A stretch of DNA of 64,000 nt from contig MU831965.1 of the NCBI GenBank assembly GCA_029204225.1, positions 1 to 64,000 on the forward strand. The letters are read 5' to 3'. Shown one piece after another: positions 10,492 through 19,520 of this stretch. The stretch is from Diphasiastrum complanatum (taxonomy: Eukaryota > Streptophyta > Lycopodiopsida > Lycopodiales > Lycopodiaceae). The notes below the pieces were generated by a model. That model saw nothing but the letters and a program-made list of their open reading frames with translations. It ran no database searches and was not told the origin of the DNA. Position numbers and translations under genes: made by a program. Each line of letters begins with the position of its first letter. The stretch's first letter is position 1.

Positions 10492-11329
10492 ATGAATAAC
10501 TGTGAGGGTAGATGGCCTCTTGCGAGTGTAAGCCCACCCCAATGAGCACATGTAAATAGTATAGTTGAATCAAGATATGATAGAAGACTTGGCCCATTGG
10601 AATAAAAATAGAGTAGAAGAGGCCAGAGTCAAGTTAATATGGCATATGCTTAGGTGGCAGTGTCACGTGAGGATCACATGAACTTCACATGGGTAGCACC
10701 TAGGCTAGCCAATAGAAGAATGACATGTGCCACATAGGCAAACCAATAAGATTAAGAGGTGAGGGCCTACCTCAACCATAAAAAGGCACCTCTTGTACTC
10801 ATTTCTCATGTTTAATCAAGAGGAGGAGATTCTGCCGAAGTCTCATTGTGAACATCCATGCTTCTAACTTGGCTCTCTCTCATCCTTTTGATTTTGTCGG
10901 ATTTTTCATGCTTGCTTTATGTTTCTTTGGTAGTGTTAATCCATGTTTAGAGAGCTTAATGTAGATGCATGATGCCTCCTTGCATTCCTGTGATTAAGAG
11001 TAGTGTTAACATGAATTTGATGCTTATGTAGTGTTAATTACTTTTGCAAATAGTGTTAATGTGGGGATAGTGTTAGAATCTAGTGATCGGATGTTGATGG
11101 TAGTGTTAACCCGTTTGAAGCTTGTGTGAGTGATGTTTTTGCTATTGCTCTCAAATGCATTCTTGAAAGGATGCTAGTAACTATCTCAAGGGAAAAATAC
11201 TATTTGTGATAAGTCGTGTCAGGTCCTGAATCGATCTCTACGACTTGAAGGGGAAAGTCTTTTTCTATAGCATTTTGTGGTTGTAAAGTTGCACAGCGAA
11301 ATGATTTTGAAACAATAGTATATAAGATT
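10492..11329. other. Noncoding, AT-rich; clustered TAGTGTTAA words
   Basis: I see no gene. A TATA-like CATAAAAAGGC (about 10784) lies in a stretch that could be the 3' terminal region of the X element, but no matching left terminal repeat is found. The nonamer TAGTGTTAA/G recurs six times in 180 bases (10931, 11001, 11029, 11051, 11068, 11101). Confidence 0.5.
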
Positions 11330-11718
11330 TGTTAGAAATTAATGTTTATTTGGTCCCCTAATGTTTGATTGGCCATGCTTGCATGCTATTATAGGGGCCA
11401 AATCTATTTTTAGTAAATCTTAGTCAATCTAGTTGTTCCATGTAGGTGGGCGCACTAGGTCTAGGATAGAGCTTGGTTTTATTACTTAGTAATTCATTAT
11501 GGGTCTTTACCCAAAATAATTAGCAATAATAGCAATCAGTTTTTTACCTTTAGCTTTTGCTTTTCACAAGCTATAGAGAAAGTATTTAAGTATGATGGCG
11601 CCCCACCATAGATTCATTCCATTGTATAGAGCGTTACTCATTGCTCTATATTCAGATTTTTCTTAGTCTAATATGATTAGTTAACTCCTATCTAGAATTT
11701 GTAGATCAAATTTTGACA
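11330..11718 (+). repeat. Solo LTR of a copia-type element
   Basis: TGTTAGAAATTAATG... to ...AATTTTGACA, 389 bases with TG/CA ends, a TATA-like GTATTTAAGTATG about 130 bases before the end, and no internal region. Flanks are AGATT (11325-11329) and GGATT (11719-11723), a 5-bp duplication with one mismatch. This is the expected product of LTR-LTR recombination. Strand is assigned from TG/TATA order. Confidence 0.7.
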
Positions 11719-11924
11719 GGATTAAGTAAAATGTTAATGCTTCACCAATATTGAACACTTACTTTGTGGTGTAGGTCAACTTGCATGTGCATTGTACATA
11801 TGGCTTTTTTAGTGAAAGATGATCACAAACATATCAATTTTTTTTTTTTTGAAGTAGATTTTCTTTCCATGCATTTTTCATCCATTGGCAACTGAATTCA
11901 AATTATCATCATCTGGAATTTCAG

Positions 11925-12021
11925 CTGATCGACCATGGTGGTATCAAGTTTGCACGGAGGTGGCTTATTTTCAAGTTGCACCAGCTAACAATAGCGTTCG
12001 ATCTTCTAAAATAAACACAAA
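11925..12021 (+). CDS. EDA2: Host gene exon a: S28 serine carboxypeptidase (EDA2-like)
   Basis: A 97-base exon, from acceptor TTTCAG (11919-11924) to donor AAA|GTAAGC (12022), encodes DRPWWYQVCTEVAYFQ and VAPANNSVRSSKINTK. This is typical of the plant S28 family (EDA2 / Pro-X carboxypeptidase-like), which cleaves peptides C-terminal to proline, usually in secretory or vacuolar compartments. It begins with the last two bases of a codon and ends two bases into a Lys codon, which exon b completes (AA+G). The exon sits between the Ser nucleophile and the Asp/His of the triad in family terms; neither is encoded here. Upstream exons are not found in the window. Confidence 0.85.
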
Positions 12022-12613
12022 GTAAGCTATGGCATTGTATATTATGTTGCTCTAGGATTCTGTATTTTGTTTTATCTATAATGTAGAGCTTAATTTTCTG
12101 TGGTGTGTGTTATGAAAGTTTCAAACACTAAGGACACCCTAAAAGTGTCAATATTCAGTATCTTTTAACTTTAAAACTTGTAAGATGCAAAACTATTGAA
12201 CTAGCAATTTACTACGCATCATGATCTTGCTTTCCATGCTTTCTAAAATAAAAAGGATCCACATAAGATTGAAAGCTTGATTATAGTACATGATAAAGAT
12301 CACATACATGATAAGAGATACACTTCTTGTATGCAATAAAACTTAGAGAGAGAGAGAGAAGAAAGAAAGAAAGCTTTATTAACGTCTTTTGGGCACCCGT
12401 GGGTGCATAAGACCAAAAAGAAAATATGTACAAGCAACAGTGGGAGCATCATCCATAGGAGGACGTGGCCGTAAAATGCTATAAACTAGCTACGAATGAA
12501 AGTAGAACAAAGCATAAGTGAAATAAGCCCACAACCCGGGCTAGGTATAACATAAGAACTACAGAAAAAGTACCAATGCCCACAACTCGGGCCAGGTGGA
12601 GAATAAGTACATA

Positions 12614-13300
12614 TCAGCTAAAGTAAGTGTGAAGTGTCCACTGAGTGGAGTGTAAAGTGGGCCCTGATGGAGGTAAGTGGCGACTACATCTGGGCTTTTT
12701 CTGCGTTGGCACATGGATAGGAATCTCATCATCGGAGTCATCAGCATGTGCTCGAGTCCGAAAGAAGCCAGTGAGAAACAGCTGCTGGGAGTCTAACCCC
12801 AGGTGATCTGGTACATGTAGATGAGACTGACGGAGAGTAAGCATCTCACGAACAAGATGTCCCAAGCAACGAGCATCAGGATAGGAGACAAAACTGCGAA
12901 GTGTATGCGGGCCATCACAAAAGAGACAATAATACCTCCCCCATATCTCACAATACCATGGACATCTGAGGAGGAAATGGGCTTCATCTTCCACCTCCTG
13001 CAACGAGCACAAGCGACATAGACGACGCTCCCGGGGGATATCCCATGCACGACCGGCCTCAATAGCAAGCTGATGAGAGGAAATGCGCAACTGCCCAAGA
13101 CGATAGCGCAGGCCATGTGATAGGGGCTGTGAGAGATAGAGCGGCAACAATGGCAAACCAGAAGGATCCAGAGAGAGGAAGTGTGTCTGGTAATAGCTCA
13201 GTGGAATGCGGGAAGGTGGGAGGGAGCTCCAAGTTTGTTGCATATATCGACGGAATAAATAACCTCGGACATATGAATGCGTACCACGAGGAAGATCCAT
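12614..13300 (-). pseudogene. LINE 1 ORF2 C-terminal domain with CCHC knuckle
   Basis: 228 codons without a stop. DLPRGTHSYVRGYLFRRY is followed by LRISSHQLAIEAGRAWDIP and the knuckle C-x2-C-x9-H-x4-C (RRLCRLC...DEAHFLLRC). It then runs to an acidic DDSDDEIPIHVP tail and a basic end. This is the zf-RVT-like tail that many LINEs carry after RT and it probably binds element RNA. It is the best-preserved part of LINE 1. Homologous tails: 20.5-21.1 kb, 48.6-49.3 kb, 50.8-51.2 kb. Confidence 0.75.
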
Positions 13301-13962
13301 GATAGAGATGCCCAGATGTCGTAAGAGATTAGATGCCTGCTGGTACCATGAGAGCTCGGCATGGGAATCAGCTAAAACACGTGAAGAAGTAACCGCAACA
13401 ACTATGTATCTATCCGGATGAGATGCACGAATCTATTGAATCTGCTGAAGAAAAAGAATAAGGTGGAAAAAGCCCTTAAGGATGATCGGAGGAGTAGCAA
13501 ACTCAACACATAGGATATTATGAGGGGTGGTACACGTATCATGCGACCTAGCATAGTAGCCTGAATGCGGGAAATGCCTACCTAGTCCCGAAGAGAAAGT
13601 CCTGGCAACCAGATCTCGGAGGCATACATCACTGCTGGAACCACCCGTGTGTGAAACAACTGGCATCTAGTAGCGGGATCAAAAATATGATTCGTTGTAC
13701 AACCATGCTCGTATTGGACCAATGTTGAAAGACCGGAGGAAATGTGAGCAAGTGCAGCTTGGCGGAAACCAAGATGGGGCGCAGTAAACAGGACTCTCAA
13801 GTAAGTATAAGAGGCAACAATGTCAACTTCGTGGCCGTCATAGAAGACTTGATAATTGTGAAGGCTTTGTCGATTGATGTTGAAAATCATGATCTTCGTC
13901 TTTTTTAAGTTAACAGAGAGACCCCAAGCAACACAAAACCGATGTAAGACCTGTAAGTGACA

Positions 13963-14775
13963 CTACAACCCTTTTGGTGAGGGAGAAAGCAGAACAATGT
14001 CATCAGCATAAAGCAGAATGGGGATGAGCAAATGAGCCAGCGAGCAACCATCTCCACTTTCTTCACGAATGAGGCGCTCAAGATCATCAATATAAATTGC
14101 AAACAGCGGAGGGGACAGCGGACAGCGGACAGCCTTGCTTGACACCAAGAGTGCTACGGATGGGAGAAGATAAATCAGTACCCAGCCGAAGACGTACTAG
14201 AACTCTCTACAGAGCAACCACTGCCGCGAGAATAGAGTCAGAAAAGCCAAGTTGACGTAGTCTGCTGATCAAAAGATGATGGGGAACAATATCAAAGGCC
14301 TTAGAGAGATCAACGAAACAAGCAAATACCTTCTTGCCCATATGCTTTGCCTAATAGTGGCATAGCACTTGGCCATGGTATGACCAATCATAATAGTGCG
14401 ATAGTTGTGGACATTCATGGCATCGCCTGCTTTAAGAATGGGGTGAAGGACATTGGTGGCCCAATGTATGGGTAAACCATCAATGACAGAGCAGTTGAAA
14501 CAGCGGGCCAGGAAAGGGGAGGCGAGTTTGGCAACTGGTTTTAGGAGCTCGGCTGAAAGGAGGTCAATGTCAGACGTACGATTGTTCTTGAGTTTCCAGA
14601 TGGTGGCTTCAACCATGTCAGGAGCAAAGAGGTCACCGTGGGTAGGACGAGAAGAAAGAGAGATGGAAGGGTGAGTAGTTGCATATAGGTTGGTTGCATA
14701 GTCGACCCAGGATTGAAGAGGGATGGGTGCAATGGATAGGGGCTTATGAAGAAAGATCTTCCAAAAAGTAGCCAA
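13963..14775 (-). pseudogene. LINE 1 reverse transcriptase, fragmented
   Basis: RT fingers and palm: NVLHPILKAGDAMNVHNYRTI (about 14420), VFACFVDLSKAFD (about 14300), KQGCPL (about 14130), AIYIDDLERLI and LLYADDIVLLS (about 14000). The catalytic aspartates are present but spread over at least three frames. A deletion has removed the segment between the MAKCYATI and FVDLSKAF motifs. Confidence 0.8.
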
Positions 14776-15743
14776 GGAAGCAGAGTGGAGAGACCGAAGG
14801 AGGTAGGAGGAACGAGAAGAAAAGTAGGGCGGAGAAGGGAACGAAGCTGCTTTTCTGCGGAAGAAGAAAGTGTAGAATTGGAGAATTTGAGGACCTCGAC
14901 ATATTTCTGGAAGAAAGAACAGTCGTTGTCATACCATTTATTATGGGTACGACGATGAGAAGAGAAGCGGCGAGGGGGCGCAATGGCATGAGCGACAGTA
15001 GTCAGGGCGTGTGTTAAAAAGGAGGCTTGGGTAGTGACATTAGAGGAGGAAGGAAAGTGGTCGAGAAGAGGAGAGACATGGGCAACATAGGCCTGGAATT
15101 GATGAGGAGGTATACGATAGCGGGTGGGTTGAACAAAGAGGGAAGGTGGACTTGGCGCTGGGGAGAAGGAGAGGTAGAGCAGAGAGTGATCAGCGAGGAC
15201 CGGGGTAGAGATGGTGAAGGATGCCAGGCGGGGCAATAAAGCAGGAGATGCAATGAAATAGTCCACTACGCTGTGACCGCCACCAAATGGGTGGCAAGTA
15301 TACGTAGAGGAGGATAGCCACTGAAGAAGACTGTTAAGGATAATGAGACCGTGTGCTTGAGCCAACCTCAGAAGCTGTTCCCCAAAATGTTGTTCCGTCG
15401 CTAATGAGTCCTGAGAATAACGTGCATAAGAGGTATCCAACGGATGAAGAGAGAGTGTGTCAGCATAGAACTCAGCTGGCGGCAATATGTAACCTTGTAG
15501 AGAGAGTCTAGCAACGCCGTCAGAAAGGGCCTGAAGATGCAGTAATCTGAAGCCACACGTAACGGCCATAAGTATCCTAAGACACCAACCGAATAGAAGG
15601 AGTATACACCGACCTGTACAAACATGCAACTCCACTAGAGGCCAGAAGTATCCTGCCCTGTAGTATGGGTCGTGGAGCAGAAATCCACTGAAAACCAGAA
15701 ATGTGCGGAAGTGGGTGTGTGGAAGACTCATATGTCTCTGCAC
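14541..15743 (-). pseudogene. LINE 1 endonuclease and linker
   Basis: An APE-like endonuclease C-terminal half: EQHFGEQLLRLAQAHGLIIL, then CHPFGGGHSVVDYFIAS and the DH motif (VLADHSLLY), which supplies the catalytic His in this family. The linker HRRTHNKWYDNDCS follows, as in other LINE copies (51.7 kb). The N-terminal half (GxxWxS, SGGVACLYRS) is in other frames up to about 15790. The endonuclease nicks target DNA for target-primed reverse transcription. It is broken by frameshifts. Confidence 0.75.
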
Positions 15744-16131
15744 AAGGCCTACAAATGTTTGTAAGTGGTATTGCCTCGAGGAAGAGATTGCCTACCTTTG
15801 AAGATTTGCATGGAATCATGTTGCAAGAGGAGCAATGATGAGAGGTAGTAAAGTCAAGGCAAGCCCCACAGGAGGATCAAGCATTGTTGGCCAAGAACAA
15901 ACAAAAAGGTTGGAAAAGGGTTTCTAGGAAGGGCAAGGATGATGAAGATGAGGGAGAGTCGTCATCAAAGCCGAAAAAGAAGAAGAAAGGTAAATGTTAC
16001 TATTGCCACAAACCTGGTCATTGGGCACGTGAATGTTATAAGAAATAAGTTGACATAAACAGGGAAAAGTGAAGCAATAGGTCAATATCGGTGAAGATGA
16101 CGGAGAAGATGATAGTGTCTTCTCATCAGCA

Positions 16132-16713
16132 TTGGCATCCCAGGTAGATGATGGTGCCAGGTGGTTTACTGATTCAGGCGCCACGAGGCATATGACTGGG
16201 AAACGTGATTGGTTCGAAAACTTTTCACCAATCCATGATGGGGACAAGGTCACACAGGCCAATGGGGAGGAATGCCAAATTCAAGGTGTCGACAATGTAC
16301 ATGTGCAGTTTCCTGACAGTAAGGTCAAGAATATCCCCAACGTGCTTTATGTTCCTGGACTCAAGAAGAGTTTGCTTTCTGTTGGTGTGATGGCAAATCA
16401 ACATTTGAAAGTTGAGTCTGTAAAAGATGAGTGTCTAATGAAGGATATGGATCACAACTATAAAGTGGTGGCAAAGGGGTATTGAGATAGTAACTGTGGT
16501 CTTTACAAGTTGGATGCTGCAAAACCAGGAGAGTACGGCTTAGCCACCTCAACAACATCTCAATTAGAACTATGGCATAGAAGAATGGGCCATTTGAATT
16601 ATGGAATTCTGAGATTGATGGCAAAATTGAAGATGGTGAATGGATTACTAGCATTGCAGGATGATTACCACTCCATATGTGAAGGATGTGGAATGGGAAA
16701 GCATCACATGTAG
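16132..16713 (+). pseudogene. Copia C protease and integrase zinc-binding region
   Basis: Aspartic protease DSG motif, YVPGLKKSLLSVG, then VVAKGY followed by an in-frame TGA. The same frame continues (GLYKLDAAKP) into the integrase zinc domain with H-x3-H and CEGCGMGK. It stops at TAG 16711-16713. The protease matures the polyprotein; the integrase part is only the zinc-binding head. Confidence 0.8.
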
Positions 16714-16714
16714 A

Positions 16715-17975
16715 CATTCAAGAAATTGATGAAGCAAAGGATCTCAAAGAGTGGCAAAGGGCAATGGAGGAGGAGATGGAATCGATCCATAGGCATGATA
16801 CGTGGGAGTTGGTTGACCTTCCACTTGGAAAGAAACCCATTGACAACAAATGGGTGTATAGAACGAAGTTTCATGCGGATGGCACGATCGTAAAGCATAA
16901 GGCACGCCTAGTGGTAAAAGGCTATGAGAAAATTAAGGGGATCGACTATGAGAAGACCTTTGCTCTAGTGGCCAAGTGGCGTACGCTACGGCTAATTGTT
17001 GCCTTACCATCCTATTTCGGGTGGAAGATCCACCAAATGGATGTGAAATCTGCATTCTTGAATGGTGACCTAGAGGAGGAAGTATATATGTTCCAACCAC
17101 AGGGCTTTGTTGCGAAGGGACGCGAAGATAAGGTATGCAAGCTACACAAAACACTTTATGGTCTCAAGCAAGCGCCATGTGCATGGTATGGACGTATTGA
17201 CTATTACTTTCTCTCTCACAAGTTTATAAGAACAAGTTCAGATCCAAATATTCATGTTCTTATAAACGTTGACAACATTGCCTTAATTGTACTATATGTT
17301 GATGACATAATTATTACGGGCAATGATGAGAATCTCATTCACTCTATCAAAGCCAATTTGTGCAAGCAATTTGAAACGACAGATTTAGATCTTATGCATT
17401 ATTGCTTGGGAGTTGAAGTATGGCAGAACATCAACGACATCAAGCTATGTCAAAGCAAATATTTTTGGGAGATTCTAGAGAGATTCCATATGACAGAGTG
17501 TAAGCCATCCATTACTCCATGTGAAGTTGGTAAGAAGTTGTCTCACATTGATGATAGTGATCAAGTTGATGCTACATTATTTCGTCAACTAGTTGGAAGC
17601 TTAATCTATCTTACGACCACTCGCCCTGATATTTGCTATGTTGTGAACTTAATCAGTCAATTCATGTCGTCACCTACATTAGGTCATTGGAAAGCAGCGA
17701 AGAGAATCTTGAGGTACGTAAAAGGCACACCCAACTTTGGCTTGGTTTATAGAAGGAAAAATGCTTTACCTAGATTGCAAGGGTATGTTGACGCTGATTG
17801 GGTTGGCAATGTAGATGATAGAAAGTCAACTATTGGGTATGCTTTCAACTTTGGAAATGGCTGTTTTTCATGGTCTAGTAAGAAGCAAGACACTATTTCT
17901 CTTTCATCGACAGAAGCTGAGTATAAAGCATTAAGTTCTCCTTCTTTCACACAAGAGCTAAACACATTGAAGTAA
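16715..17975 (+). pseudogene. Copia C reverse transcriptase and partial RNase H
   Basis: Over 400 open codons: WELVDLPLGKKPIDNKWVYR, VKHKARLVVKGYEK, IHQMDVKSAFLNGDLEEEVY, LYGLKQAPCAWY, and the catalytic LIVLYVDDIIITGN. RLVGSLIYLTTTRPD-type thumb motifs and RNase H (DADWVGN, SSTEAEYKAL) follow. The C-terminal 80 or so residues of RNase H are deleted and frameshifted. It is the second-best preserved RT in the window but has no intact start, gag or integrase. Confidence 0.85.
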
Positions 17976-18166
17976 AATATCACTTTGTGCGTGAGAAGTT
18001 ACAATCAAAGATATTAGTGTTACGCATTGCTCTACAATGTTGCAACTTGCTGACATATTCACAAAAGCCTTAAGTAAAGACAAGTTTGAGACTTTTAGAG
18101 CTAAGCTTGGCATAGAAATAGTTATGTAAAAACGTTTTTTTTTAAAAATACTTGTCAATACTAAAG

Positions 18167-18527
18167 TGTGATACTATCATGGAGGTATGTTCCATGAATA
18201 GCATAAATCATAGACTAAGTGAGATGTTGATTACTGAGGGAGAGAGTTAAATTAGCAATAATCAACATGTAATTTCTTTACGGTTACTTTCTAAGTTCGA
18301 CGGTAACACGTTTTGCTTAGTTCTAGAGTTATCGGGCCAATTCTTTTACGAGCCCATGTTGAGTACTTAAGTTGCTTTCTTTGTACTTGGTAATAAGTTA
18401 GTGTTGGCGAGCAATCTTGTTCTTTTTGTCTTGAAGTTCTTGATGCTGTATTGTGGTGATTGTATCGATCATTCTTGCTGTTTTGTTAACTCTTATGACA
18501 AGTCACATACTACTTGAGCTGAGTTCA
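18167..18527 (+). repeat. Possible copia C 3' LTR
   Basis: It begins TGTGATACTATC shortly after the copia C stop codon and ends GAGTTCA. It is followed by AGGGTATTAGAGC, which resembles a degenerate tRNA-Met primer site. No second copy is available to confirm the boundaries. Confidence 0.35.
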
Positions 18528-18734
18528 AGGGTATTAGAGCTGGCTAGTACAGTCAAACGATGGTACCGGGTATTAGGGCAAATCCATGCCATACTAATCC
18601 ATATGACTGTTAAGACTTGCGCAAATCCACGTGTTTCAAGAGTATTCGAGCCAGAAACCTAATTTTAGACCTTAGTGTATATTTAGCTTAACTTTAATAG
18701 GATGGAGATAAGGTCAAGGCTGTCATTAGATTGT

Positions 18735-19140
18735 GTCATGCCCACGACTGGTCTCGGGTAGCGTGTCTACGCTAGGGATCAGTAGACCAACAACCCGTAA
18801 GTTAATTGTGACTATAATGGAATTGGGGCCCTTATGTGTATAAGGTCATAGTTAATGGTTGTAGGCCTAAACTCATGATGGTGGATTTGTATGGGTCTAT
18901 TAGTGAGTCATTGGGGAACTGGATGACGTGGCCCAGATAGGCTGCAAAGGTGTCCAGTCAGGTGTCATAGTGCACTACTAGTGGTGCATGGGCCTTGGAG
19001 GGTATGAGTATACCTATTGGGCTCTCACTAGTGTATGCTTGATTTTGTGATTGGTAGCTACATGCTGCTAGAGTGATCTAGGATTGGTTGGGTTGGTTTG
19101 TTCACCATCCGGGACTTTATAGATTGGCTGTGATATATGA
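18735..19140 (+). repeat. Gypsy-type LTR-like sequence
   Basis: It begins TGTCATGCCCACGACTGG, the style of gypsy D's LTR (TGTCACGGCCC). Near its end it shares GATCTAGGATTGGTTGGG with that LTR. No coding region is attached. The rest of 18528-19294 shows no gene. Confidence 0.4.
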
Positions 19141-19294
19141 AAGCATAGATGCAGCGCATTTCTGAAATGCGGTTCAGAAACATGTTTCGGAAATGTTCCA
19201 AAAAATTTCAAAAACGTTTTTTTTTTAATTTTTAGTTTTTGGTTTTGTTTTTGGGCAATATGGGTGTCAGATGAAAGCTGTAATTAAGAGCATT

Positions 19295-19428
19295 ATTACT
19301 GTGTAGTTTGCCGAATGTTTCGGGAGCAGGATGGTCTAGTTTAGGTGCATTAACTCCCACGTTTACGTTATTGCTCCTTTTAATATAAAAAATTAATAAA
19401 AAAACATAATGCCCCAAAATTCTCCCTC

Positions 19429-19513
<85 letters not shown>
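19295..19513. repeat. Dispersed ~135-bp block ending in (TC)n, copy 1
   Basis: ATTACTGTGTAGTTTGCCG ... TTTTAATATAAAAAATTAAT ... AATTCTCCCTC, then an 82-base TC tract (19432-19513). A second copy is at 57881-58088 with the same TC tail. The following sequence differs: a LINE here, hAT-2 there. Confidence 0.75.

Positions 19514-19520
<7 letters not shown>

Larger units (their letters stand above)
12344..15790 (-). mobile_element. LINE 1: APE-type non-LTR retrotransposon, decayed
   Basis: Reading 15.79 to 12.34 kb: an APE endonuclease part (SVVDYFIASPALL, ADHSLLYLSF), RT (YADD at about 14.0 kb), a connector, a C-terminal CCHC zinc knuckle (CRLC...HFLLRC), an acidic tail, a 3' hairpin (12384-12413), TTAATAAAGCTTTC and a short TC tail. 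The 5' end, near 15790, abuts copia C gag sequence, so it probably inserted in or beside copia C. Frames are broken repeatedly: a 7-bp tandem duplication (GTCCGCT, about 14117-14135) disrupts the QGCPLS motif, and RT has an internal loss near 14310. The LINE copies at 19.5 and 48.4 kb are relatives. Confidence 0.85.
15786..18129 (+). mobile_element. Copia C: Ty1/copia remnant lacking integrase core
   Basis: It starts within gag (LPTFEDLHGIMLQEEQ) right beside LINE 1. A zinc knuckle follows (CYYCHKPGHWAREC, about 15995), then protease (FTDSGATRHM, about 16168) and the integrase HHCC region (LWHRRMGHL ... CEGCGMGK). The sequence then jumps at about 16715 into the RT N-terminus (EWQRAMEEEM), so the integrase catalytic core is deleted. 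RT is long and clean, with YVDDI. RNase H loses a second piece near 17940 (SSTEAEYKALSS to a HIEVKYHFVREK remnant) and ends KLGIEIVM-stop at 18129. It is a different copia lineage from A/B. Confidence 0.85.
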
